Assembly: GCA_002503825.1 (NCBI GenBank)
Contig: DASP01000012.1
Location: 196,126-260,125, forward strand
Source of the DNA: Methanoregulaceae archaeon UBA467
GTDB taxonomy: Archaea; Halobacteriota; Methanomicrobia; Methanomicrobiales; Methanospirillaceae
Direction of reading: 5' to 3'
Length of the DNA: 64,000 nt
Shown: piece after piece, positions 25,840 through 34,045 of the stretch
How positions within the stretch are numbered: the first letter of the stretch is position 1
Layout: each line of letters starts with the position of its first letter
Translations under genes and position numbers: made by a program
The notes under the pieces: model-generated
Told to the model about the DNA's origin: nothing
The model's database searches: none
Seen by the model: only the letters and a program-made list of their open reading frames with translations

Positions 25840-27231
25840 ATGCATCTCCCCAACAAAAAATGGCTTTTCATTATTGGAGTAATAATTGTTATCGGCCTCG
25901 TTTTGTTGTGCGGAATTATGGTGTCAAAAGAGAAATCTGTCTCAAACATCTACATTATTCCTTCGGGCGTTTTGAGTCCGTTCTCAGGGGTATCATCATC
26001 GTATCCGGCGTCCCCATCGACAAACGCGACACCGGCCGGATTAGAACCGACAGTGTCACCCCCGATACACGCGTCCACCCCGGTGACTATCGCAAATGCT
26101 CCGGATTCCACGCCTGCAGACAGGTCCACCCTGGATGTGTTGCGTGGAGAACCATTCACCATCAACGGATCGGTTGACAACCTGTCGATAAAAACGGTGC
26201 AGGCCTGGGTGCTGGATGGCACTATCTCAACAATAATTATTCCTGTCATGCCGGACGGTACATACCAGGTTACACTTGATTCCAGCGAGACTGCCGCACT
26301 GTCCCGGACATTTTCATCAGTAATAGTGGTGCAGTATCCTGCTCCCCCTGATCATTTTTCGGTAATGCTGGACACGACCACCGGAGATGTGATCGAGACC
26401 GGGACCGGACAGTCCACTCCAATCCTGTCCCACCTGAAAGATCCTGCTATGTATCCCACTACGCAGGTCGATTACCTTGAACAGGGAATAACGGCAGCCG
26501 GCAATTCCGCTTTGATATATTTCCTCAACGGGGTTGACGGCCGGATCACAATCGATCCTGTCAGCCCATGCCAGCCGGGGAACCTTGTTGTCAGGGGCAA
26601 TACGAGTCTCCCTGCCGGGACACCCCTTTCGATCTGGGTTTGCACGGTAAATTTCCACCCGACTCCAAAAAATTATGACTGGTCGCATGAGATTGCCCAA
26701 GGATCTGCAGTTGTGTATTCCACAACCGGGGGGGTCAACCAGTACTCCGGAACCATCGATACAACACTACTCAATACGGGAAAATACTTTATCAGTGTCG
26801 AATCGCATGATGATACCCTTCAGGCAGATGCTGAAGGTTTTGTCGAAATAATCGCAACTCTTCCCGCAAACCCGGGAGCCGGGAATTACATTGACTGGTC
26901 CCGGCTTGCATTACCTGATCTTGTGGTGAACGAATCGCTCATCCCGGTAATGCCTGAAGGGGAATTGCGGATCGTTTTACCCGGGACCCAGGCACGCAAC
27001 AACGAGGTGCCGTACGGTTCGATCATCGACTGCGCTCCCGATGGGATCTGCAGAATCTTTAACCAGTCCGGGGTCCAGACGCTCGCGGTGTACAATTCGA
27101 ACGAAGTCCGTATAATGGAAGTGCCGAACGGTGCAATGATAGATTCCGGAACGGTTGGAAATGTCACATTCATCAGGCTCAACGGGGACGTGATCCTGAC
27201 AAAAATCGACGAGTTTCCACTTTGTTCCTGA
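25840..27231 (+). CDS. Membrane-anchored surface protein with beta-rich domains
   Basis: A 463-residue protein with a lysine-flanked hydrophobic anchor (about residues 8-28) and a Ser/Thr/Pro-rich linker to about residue 100. A beta-rich domain (VLRGEPFTINGSVDN, then VMLDTTTGDVIETGTGQ) leads into a region typical of methanogen S-layer proteins (PGNLVVRGNTSLPAGTPLSI, HEIAQGSAVVYS, LLNTGKYFISVES). The C-terminal third (VPYGSIIDCAPDGICRIFN, VPNGAMIDSGTVG) holds two similar short units. There is no C-terminal sorting signal, so anchoring would be N-terminal. Likely envelope-associated; function unknown. Confidence 0.8.
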   Translation: MHLPNKKWLFIIGVIIVIGLVLLCGIMVSKEKSVSNIYIIPSGVLSPFSGVSSSYPASPSTNATPAGLEPTVSPPIHASTPVTIANAPDSTPADRSTLDVLRGEPFTINGSVDNLSIKTVQAWVLDGTISTIIIPVMPDGTYQVTLDSSETAALSRTFSSVIVVQYPAPPDHFSVMLDTTTGDVIETGTGQSTPILSHLKDPAMYPTTQVDYLEQGITAAGNSALIYFLNGVDGRITIDPVSPCQPGNLVVRGNTSLPAGTPLSIWVCTVNFHPTPKNYDWSHEIAQGSAVVYSTTGGVNQYSGTIDTTLLNTGKYFISVESHDDTLQADAEGFVEIIATLPANPGAGNYIDWSRLALPDLVVNESLIPVMPEGELRIVLPGTQARNNEVPYGSIIDCAPDGICRIFNQSGVQTLAVYNSNEVRIMEVPNGAMIDSGTVGNVTFIRLNGDVILTKIDEFPLCS

Positions 27232-27334
27232 TTTACCATCATCTGTTACAGAAATCGCTCAAAAAATGAAATTTCAGCACACTACGAGAGAATAACCGGA
27301 AATTTTAATAGTTTATTATTTCGTCTATTGCAGT

Positions 27335-27853
27335 ATGCAGGATCCGTGCTGCCATGAACATTATCCGGCCGTGATTGTTATCATATCCAATCTCGTATCG
27401 CTCCTGATCTACGTTATCGGGGCGTATATCCTGTACAGGATCAGTCTCATTTTGGCCATTGTTTATGTTATTTTCATTCTTATCCTTGAATTCCGGCTGT
27501 TGGGCAGGCATTGCGTGGACTGTTATTATTACGGCAAAACCTGCGCATTCGGGAAGGGATACCTGAGTTCCCTGCTTTTTCCCAGGGGCAGGCCGGAGCG
27601 GTTCAACCAGAAAAAGATCACGTGGAAGGATATTGTCCCGGACTTTCTCGTGTTTCTTATCCCGGTTCTCGCAGGCATACTGCTCCTGGTGCAGCAGTTC
27701 TCGTGGACTGTCCTCTGTCTCATTGCAGCTCTCATTTTCCTGGGTTTCTTTGGAAATGCCCTTGTAAGAGGGAAACTTGCCTGCAGGTATTGTACACAGA
27801 GAGAGATCGGTTGTCCTGCTGAGAAGTTGTTTGACAAAAGAAAAACAAGTTAA
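27335..27853 (+). CDS. Four-helix membrane protein with two cysteine clusters
   Basis: A 172-residue integral membrane protein. Two hydrophobic helices (about 12-52) are followed by a cysteine-rich loop CVDCYYYGKTCAFGKG (about 60-75). Two more helices (about 100-145) are followed by a second cluster CRYCTQREIGC near the C-terminus. Both clusters should lie on the same side of the membrane, and C-x-x-C plus distant Cys suggests metal or Fe-S binding or a redox centre. An N-terminal CCHEH is a further possible metal ligand. I recognise this only as a conserved type of methanogen membrane protein, without function. Single gene. Confidence 0.78.
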   Translation: MQDPCCHEHYPAVIVIISNLVSLLIYVIGAYILYRISLILAIVYVIFILILEFRLLGRHCVDCYYYGKTCAFGKGYLSSLLFPRGRPERFNQKKITWKDIVPDFLVFLIPVLAGILLLVQQFSWTVLCLIAALIFLGFFGNALVRGKLACRYCTQREIGCPAEKLFDKRKTS

Positions 27854-28112
27854 AGATCTGCCCGGGGCTCATCCTGGATATCCCCATCGCATTCGTCAGA
27901 TCTTTATTGTTCGGGAATATGTCCGGACCAGTTCGGCATTCTCCTGAAGAACGGGATCATCTCACCGCTGGCATTCCTGCCCGCTTCCGCAGCGTTTTAT
28001 CTCCTTTTCCACCGCATTTGAACGTAGTTGTAATATAGTGTGCATCACGGGCAGCAGGGCATTGACACCGTGAGGTCGTACCGGCAGGTGATGTCGGGGG
28101 ACGACCGGGATT

Positions 28113-29078
28113 TTACACGGTTGAGGCGTCCAGGAAGAAGGTGACGATCCGTTCGAACTGCTCCGGGTACTGGTACATCATCCCATGTCCTCCGCCGGGG
28201 ACCTGGATGACCCATGCGCCGGGGATTCGCCCGCCGATAATAAATGCATTCGCCGGGACGCAGATGACGTCCTCCGCCCCGTTCAGGGCGAGCGTCGGGG
28301 ACCTGATATCAGGAAGGCGGGAATATGTCCCGTTCCATACACCCATCGCCCCTGACTGGCGGATGTAGCTCTCCGGGGGAGACGATTCGGTCGGGACCGG
28401 GAAATAGGTCCTTGAATCCGGGTGATCCCGGAGCCAGTCTGCCGGGAACAGGAGCCCGAAGAGTCGCTCACCCTGTTCACGAGCAGAACCTGAGGTATTG
28501 GTGAGCTGTTCGAGGACAGCGGGTGCTGCCGGGATACTCTCATTTCCGCCGCATGTCCCGGCATACAGTATGAGCCGGCTGACCTTCGCGGGATGGCGAA
28601 GTGCAAGCTCCTGGGCGACGTCGGCACCCATCGACCAGCCGAGGACGTCGGCCCGGCTGATGTTCAGGGCGTCCATCAGTCCTGCCGTATCGTCCGCAAA
28701 GAGCTCAATGGAGAACGGTTTTTCCGACGCCGTAGTACGTCCCATACCCCGGTTATCAAAGATGACGACGCGTTTCTTCGAAGAGAGGTTCGAGAGGAGC
28801 CCGGGCGGCCACAGGTCCATCGTCGCCCCGTACCCGTTGATGAGGATGAGCGGCTCCCCCTGCCCGAAATCCTTGTACGCGACTTCGATGTCATCGACCC
28901 GGGCGGTCCTGACCGGGACCTGGTCGATCCATTGTTGAGGGGAACCGGTGGCATTGAGATGATTTCCGGGTGAAGAGAGTGCCGTATTATTCGTGGACCC
29001 GGGCCCGGGGGATGTACAGCCTGCGAAGAAGAGGAACAGAGCGAGGATAATTGTGACGAGAGGGAGGATCGAACGCAT
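28113..29078 (-). CDS. Alpha/beta hydrolase, exported lipoprotein
   Basis: A 321-residue protein with lipobox LFLFFAGC (Cys21) followed by a Ser/Asn/Pro linker. The hydrolase domain starts near residue 60. It has oxyanion-loop LILINGYGATMDLW, nucleophile elbow VLGWSMGADVAQEL (GWSMG, catalytic Ser), acid near NGAEDVICVP and catalytic His in GGGHGMMYQY. A cap domain of about 60 residues lies between. This is the arrangement of small-molecule esterases or haloperoxidase-like enzymes; the substrate is unknown. The lipobox places it outside the cell. It is not in an operon with the S41 protease gene to its right. Confidence 0.9.
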   Translation of the reverse strand: MRSILPLVTIILALFLFFAGCTSPGPGSTNNTALSSPGNHLNATGSPQQWIDQVPVRTARVDDIEVAYKDFGQGEPLILINGYGATMDLWPPGLLSNLSSKKRVVIFDNRGMGRTTASEKPFSIELFADDTAGLMDALNISRADVLGWSMGADVAQELALRHPAKVSRLILYAGTCGGNESIPAAPAVLEQLTNTSGSAREQGERLFGLLFPADWLRDHPDSRTYFPVPTESSPPESYIRQSGAMGVWNGTYSRLPDIRSPTLALNGAEDVICVPANAFIIGGRIPGAWVIQVPGGGHGMMYQYPEQFERIVTFFLDASTV

Positions 29079-29229
29079 ATAGCACGATGAGCGACCGGAG
29101 GATAAAAGGGTAGGGTATTGGGGCTCATCCCGAAACAGATGAATCAGTACCTGCCCTGACCTGCATCAACCGGAATATCTCTCCAGTCAGCTGTTTTCCG
29201 GCAGGCATAGCATTGATCGCAGTCCCGTC

Positions 29230-30885
29230 TTATCGCCACCTTCGGGATCCGGCCACCAGTCCGGAAATACCGAGTGCGATCACAACAATCTCAGCCCCGG
29301 ACGGGGCCTGCTGAGTCGGGGTAACTGGGGGCTCATTCTGTCTGGCAAGCCAGTCCAGTGCATAGGTCAGCTGGACATCCTCCCCGGCCATGGACCGTAA
29401 CACCGTATCCTCGTTAACGGGTACCCTGATCCGGGGTGCAACACCTCCTGCCAGGTCCATATCGCTGTCAACCTGGATAACGCCGTTCATGTCAAGGGAT
29501 GCCCCGTCAGGGAAGAAGAGGACCTGGCCAAGGGGCATGAGGGCCTGGGGTGAGATCATTCCGAACGCCCCGTTGGTCCCATACCAGGAGATGATCGTTC
29601 CGGTCCCGGTATTTGCGAACACCATCGGTACCCCTTCACCGGAGCTGAGGGTATACGGGCTGACGAGTACCGCGACCGGGCCATGGTATGCATTTGGCCG
29701 GGGTTGCGTCCAGGCTTCCGAGACAATCGTGAATCTCCGGGACCCGGGATCGTACCTGGTAGTATATTCGTAGAAGACCGGTGTATCTACAAACCAGCCT
29801 GCAAAGCATGATGCAATGTTGTCATCCCCCCCGCCGTTGAACCGGAGGTCGAGGACGATCCCCGGAGTCTTGTGTGCAATTGCGGCGAGCATTGCATCTT
29901 TGAACGGCTGGTAGACCTCGTATGATTCCTCGTAAATTGCAATGTACGTGTAGCCGCCCGGCAATGTCCGGGAGGTGACAGTGTCATTGCTGATCTGCGG
30001 TTTAATATCAGTCCAGCTATGGGCAACCCCCACATCGTTCACCTGTTTTCCGAGGAACGTAGTGGTTTTCGTGAGGGATTCATATCCGTCATCGTATGCC
30101 GTGAATTCCAGGGTCCTTGACGGGATCATGGCATTGTTCGAAACCGTGATTGATACAGGTGTCCCGACAGGGGCCCTTGTAAGGAATCGCTGTTTCTGGA
30201 GGAGGATCCCTTCTTCTGTGGACGGTTTTTTCGGGGACCAGATGTAGGATGTCGCATTGATGGCATCCATGATATTGTTCCCGTTCCAGGCCAGCACTTC
30301 ATCCCCGGGCCGGATACCCGCAGTATCAGCCGTACTTCCGTTCGCGACATAACTCACGATGACCTTTCCGGAATCGAGCCTGCTCACCGCAAAACCATAG
30401 CCCCCGCCGATGTCTGCGTACTTCGCCCCGAAATCATCGGCGGCCATTATGTTGACATGTCCGTCCGGGATGGAAAACAGGTATCCACGAAGGGCCCGGT
30501 AATATGCGGCCTTATCCCCTGTCCTCTCCGCATCGGCAATCTCTGGTGACCAGGTCGTATAGAGTCCGTCCCAGTCGACCGATTTCCACGATGAAAAAGC
30601 ATACCTTTCACGGAGGAGGGTATGCATCTCAAGGAACGCTTCACTCCACGATTTGTTGCTTAAATCAGGTACAGGTGTCAGGTTTGCCGCAATAAGCCCG
30701 TACGCCGACAACATCTCCTGCTCATATGCGGTCTCGTTGTTCCGCTCGAAGGGGACGCAGGTATCCTTCCATATCATCCCACAGGTCTGGCAGGTTCCGG
30801 GATCGGCGGCAGGTGCCGGGACAACACAGACCATCACAAGGAGAAGAATCCCTGTAAGGATAACCAGCCAGGACCTTTTGATCAT
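29230..30885 (-). CDS. Exported S41-family (C-terminal processing) peptidase with PDZ domain
   Basis: The start is placed at MIKRSWLVIL (30885), the natural head of a signal peptide ending VPAPA; the frame extends to 30924. The product is 551 residues. A short Cys-x-x-Cys segment (TCQTCGMIWKDTC) follows the signal. A helical N-terminal domain leads to a PDZ domain (VSYVANGSTADTAGIRPGDEVLAW in part, about 190-260). The S41 core has VLDLRFNGGGDD and the nucleophile region SPYTLSSGEGVPMVFANTG. The C-terminus is a hydrophobic helix with a basic tail SRRWR, resembling exosortase or archaeosortase-type anchors, without a clear PGF. It probably cleaves envelope proteins or C-terminal tails outside the membrane. 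Confidence 0.9.
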   Translation of the reverse strand: MIKRSWLVILTGILLLVMVCVVPAPAADPGTCQTCGMIWKDTCVPFERNNETAYEQEMLSAYGLIAANLTPVPDLSNKSWSEAFLEMHTLLRERYAFSSWKSVDWDGLYTTWSPEIADAERTGDKAAYYRALRGYLFSIPDGHVNIMAADDFGAKYADIGGGYGFAVSRLDSGKVIVSYVANGSTADTAGIRPGDEVLAWNGNNIMDAINATSYIWSPKKPSTEEGILLQKQRFLTRAPVGTPVSITVSNNAMIPSRTLEFTAYDDGYESLTKTTTFLGKQVNDVGVAHSWTDIKPQISNDTVTSRTLPGGYTYIAIYEESYEVYQPFKDAMLAAIAHKTPGIVLDLRFNGGGDDNIASCFAGWFVDTPVFYEYTTRYDPGSRRFTIVSEAWTQPRPNAYHGPVAVLVSPYTLSSGEGVPMVFANTGTGTIISWYGTNGAFGMISPQALMPLGQVLFFPDGASLDMNGVIQVDSDMDLAGGVAPRIRVPVNEDTVLRSMAGEDVQLTYALDWLARQNEPPVTPTQQAPSGAEIVVIALGISGLVAGSRRWR

Positions 30886-31015
30886 ACGCCCGGATATAAT
30901 CGCAGTATCAGAGGGGGCAATCATAGCAATGGGTGGATACTACCGGGTAACTGAAATAGAGTTCGGATTGTCTGCGGGTCTGTGCCCGGGTGATCCCGGT
31001 CCCGGCGATCTGCAC

Positions 31016-31462
31016 TCACCAGTGCCGTTTACCCTTTATAAATCCGTCAATTCCTTTCTTTCTGATTATTGCGATATTCTTCAGGTGTCCGTCGGCATGC
31101 ACAGGTTTCAGGAAATCCAGTTTTTCACACTGGTCAACCATATCGCATTCCCAGCACCCGGTAATATTTTTTTCCTGGCAGCATTTCCGGATTTTGCAGA
31201 ACGGCGGACCTCCTCCGTTCCTGCACCCCTTCGTACAACGGAATTTCATCATCTCCCCGAGCAGCTCGTAGCATTCAGGATAATGCACGAATGCCTTTGC
31301 AAAGGGGTAGGCCGAGATAGACTCCGCGAATTTTTCATAATGAGCCGTACGCAGTTCCTTTCGCAGGTCCCGTGCGAAGTCCGGAATTTTCCCGGCATGT
31401 CCGTGACAGTCCAGGCAGCAGAGCCCGCTATATGCAGTTACGTCGAGATTCTCCTGTTCCAT
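31016..31462 (-). CDS. DUF3795 cysteine-rich protein
   Basis: A 148-residue soluble protein with the layout of DUF3795: an early SGLCCLDCHGHAG segment, then a cysteine-rich stretch CTKGCRNGGGPPFCKIRKCC, and CWECDMVDQCEKLDFLKP near the end. The eleven or more cysteines suggest zinc or Fe-S binding. Such proteins are frequent in methanogens and anaerobic bacteria and have no assigned function. Single gene; the start ATG at 31462 leaves a short lead before the first motif. Confidence 0.88.
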   Translation of the reverse strand: MEQENLDVTAYSGLCCLDCHGHAGKIPDFARDLRKELRTAHYEKFAESISAYPFAKAFVHYPECYELLGEMMKFRCTKGCRNGGGPPFCKIRKCCQEKNITGCWECDMVDQCEKLDFLKPVHADGHLKNIAIIRKKGIDGFIKGKRHW

Positions 31463-31612
31463 TTCATGAAAATTGATTATGCCTGCTTATATTGTTTTTG
31501 CAGTGCGAAAAAGAGAGCCCGGTGTAAAACCAGGCTGTTTTTCATCGCTCGATAGTCAGATCTCCCCGTCTGCAAAAACTGCAATATGGAAAATTCCGAT
31601 CAATACAATCGT

Positions 31613-32194
31613 TCATGTTACTCTCAACCGGTCCCATTCTCTGCCATATACGAACCCTTTCCGGATTGCTTTTTCAAGGATCAGCCAGAATATGACCGGC
31701 CCGGCAACCATTGCCCAGAGGATGTTGTTGCCGAAGTAACTGATGAACTTGCTCTCAAAGGGTCTGTTAAAAAAGACCGTCCCGCATGCGGCGAGGATTG
31801 CCATGCAGGTAAAGGTTGTAACGAATGATACGATCCAGAAACTTCCGAGGCTGTAAGGACTACCCCGAACTTCGTGGCCTTTCATCAGGCGGTGCCAGAG
31901 CAGGTACGAGAGGTACGGGTACAGGAAGTTGATGAGAAAACCGAAGATGCTCATCGGGGACCAGGAACCGAAGAGGTCTCCGGCTACGTTGCCGAAGCCA
32001 AGGCCCCATGCGGCCGCAGGCCCCCAGAGGATTCCGAAGACAACCGGAAGTGCTGCTGCCGGCCGGATTGAAATCCCGGCAATGACCCAGTGGACCTGGT
32101 TGAACGGGACCAGGACCAGTGCATAGATAATCGCACTCAATGCGATGTATGTCAGACCTTTCCTGCTCGTCCAGACCCCGATGAGCTCATGCAT
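31613..32194 (-). CDS. ECF-type S-component-like membrane protein
   Basis: The start is placed at the ATG at 32194 (MHELIGVWTSRKG); the frame is open to 32362, but the extra residues are not membrane-like or signal-like. The 193-residue product has about five hydrophobic segments. IRPAAALPVVFGILWGPAAA, then WGLGFGNVAGDLFG, with INFLYPYLSYLLWHRL, resemble the substrate-capture (S) components of energy-coupling-factor transporters of the QueT-like kind, and also MASE1-like sensor membranes. No ATPase or T-component is nearby, so it would use a shared energising module. The substrate (vitamin or queuine-like) is unknown. Confidence 0.7.
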   Translation of the reverse strand: MHELIGVWTSRKGLTYIALSAIIYALVLVPFNQVHWVIAGISIRPAAALPVVFGILWGPAAAWGLGFGNVAGDLFGSWSPMSIFGFLINFLYPYLSYLLWHRLMKGHEVRGSPYSLGSFWIVSFVTTFTCMAILAACGTVFFNRPFESKFISYFGNNILWAMVAGPVIFWLILEKAIRKGFVYGREWDRLRVT

Positions 32195-32681
32195 ACAATA
32201 CCTATCGGATTTATGGTAAAAAAGACCTTCATGAACATATCGTTTCATTCCTGCAAAATAAGCCGGCCGGTCGCAGGATTCCTCCGTCAGCAGACTAATT
32301 GAACCATGCCACCCAATTGAAAAATCTGACGTCGTACGGCTGAACGGAAACAAAAAAAGCACTTCGCCATTTCGTGTGTGGATATAATCCTGCTATTGGT
32401 ATGATATGTGATGGTTTTTACATCCATATCTCCCATACGATACATTTCGCCGCCCTCGAAAATGCCGCGAAGGCTCCACCTTTCGAAAATAAGGCGACCG
32501 TCCGGTCGCCGACAGAGAATACAGCATTCTGAAATGCGTAATTTTGTATGACTTATTTGATTTAACGGCGGCGATTCCGTGACTATTCAGTGTTCCACTT
32601 AAGGACAGCGCTTCAACCAGCCTTCACAAAAAATCCGTACAAAACAGCGAGAATGCAAAAAAAGTGAAATGGTGGGTACGG
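32195..32681. other. Intergenic region
   Basis: About 490 bases between the SIMPL gene and the ECF-like gene. Poly-T on the minus strand opposite 32657-32663 is a likely terminator of the SIMPL gene. No gene seen. Confidence 0.4.
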
Positions 32682-33404
32682 TCACGCGATCAGGTACGTC
32701 ACCGTCACCGTTGCGGTCACTGTGATGTCCCCGGGCTGTATAGGCGTTGATACCGTGGCGGACGCCACATCAGCCATCGCATAATTCTGGTACCGTACCG
32801 GGCTGTATCCTGCTCCGATATCGACCGACTTCACACCGGTGATAGTGACTCCGAGGACTGATGCCACGGTCTGGGCATCGGACCCGGCCCGCTCGGTCGC
32901 CTCCTTCAGCGCCTCGGTCCGCAGGACCTGGTTCTGCTCGTCGGAGAGGAGGAACTGGATCGAGTTCGCCTGGTTGATCCCGTTCGCAATGCCGATATCG
33001 ATTACCTCACCGGTCCGGCTGACGTCGTGGAGAGTGACGGTCAGGGTATTCGTCACGCGATAGGCCTTGATCTTCGGCTCGATCAGGGACTTCGATTCTT
33101 CATACACCGGGTAGATGTTGTATCCGGTTGTCTTGAGTGCGTCTTCCGGAATCCCGGCTGCCTTCAGCGCATCCATGACCTGCGTCATGCGGGCTGCATT
33201 CTCAACCTGTGCAACCTTGACATCGTAATTCTCGGTCTCGACCGCGAGCGATATCTGTGCACGGTCAGGGGTGCCGATAACGGATCCGGTCCCTGAAGCG
33301 GTAATTGTGTTATCAGTGCTCGTATCTGCCGCAGACACGGTCCCGATCGCGATCATGGCGATAAGGAGCAGAAATGCGGTAAGAGCCACCTTACTGTGTT
33401 TCAT
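32682..33404 (-). CDS. SIMPL/DUF541 periplasmic-type protein
   Basis: A 240-residue exported protein. The signal peptide (1-25, ending VSAA) is followed by the SIMPL domain: ITASGTGSVIGTPDRAQISL is the first strand pair, then AARMTQVMDALKAAGIPEDAL, LKTTGYNIYPVYEE and the C-terminal ATVSTPIQPGDITVTATVTV. The domain fills the protein, as in typical members. The function is not firmly known; relatives have been linked to envelope stress. It is the last gene with normal base composition before the A+T-rich island, and its start region at 33405 marks the left edge. Confidence 0.93.
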   Translation of the reverse strand: MKHSKVALTAFLLLIAMIAIGTVSAADTSTDNTITASGTGSVIGTPDRAQISLAVETENYDVKVAQVENAARMTQVMDALKAAGIPEDALKTTGYNIYPVYEESKSLIEPKIKAYRVTNTLTVTLHDVSRTGEVIDIGIANGINQANSIQFLLSDEQNQVLRTEALKEATERAGSDAQTVASVLGVTITGVKSVDIGAGYSPVRYQNYAMADVASATVSTPIQPGDITVTATVTVTYLIA

Positions 33405-34045
33405 TTTGGATCAGGACTCTTTACGCAGGATTTCTTTTTAAGCCTTGCTATGACTGCGAAGGGATTGGTAGTTATTATGGAGGGTTGGTGGAGGGGGAAT
33501 GATGATTCTGAAAGGATATTATTGATTATATTCTTATCTTGGCACACGTTTCAATGGGAATATTAAAGAGCTGGATCTCAAACGATCTAATTTTAAATTT
33601 TATTTGTGCCCCAACGGGAAGTGACTGATTGGAGAGTAAAATCGTGTTTTCCGAATAATTTCGTATTAATCGCCAAAAGGAATTTATATTACACCCTCAT
33701 CTTGCTTAGATGTTTCTAGATCTTTTCGTTCAAATAGGAGTAAAGTTATTTATTGGAGATTTAAGGAGATATTAAAATAAGGTTAAGGAAAAAATAAAAA
33801 ATAGTTCTCACCGATATGGATACTTGTTGGATTAAGGAGCATTTTACGATGTTAGAAAGAGAATCCAGAATGGAGATGGATTACTATGAAAAATTCGATA
33901 ATTAAATTAAGCCAAAAAGTTTATCGCATTTATTCAAAAATGTCTTGACAAAAATTCGATTCTCTAACTATAATTCATAAATAATTATTATGTCTTCTAG
34001 CAATAGATCATTTTAAAGAGAGTTAGTATAGGATTTAGATGAAAC
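33405..34045. other. Long A+T-rich leader of the island operon
   Basis: About 640 bases without a convincing gene. A 29-codon frame at 33816-33905 (starts MDTCWIKEHF) is preceded by no clear ribosome site. Several TATA-like stretches occur (for example TTTATATTAC near 33684 and AATTCATAAATAATTATTA near 33970), the latter about 60-70 bases before the first gene and the best promoter candidate. The length is unusual for so compact a region and could hold a small RNA. Confidence 0.4.

Noticed and set aside
30653..31555. 300-codon plus-strand frame
   Set aside because: It lies opposite the S41 peptidase and DUF3795 genes, both strongly supported on the minus strand.
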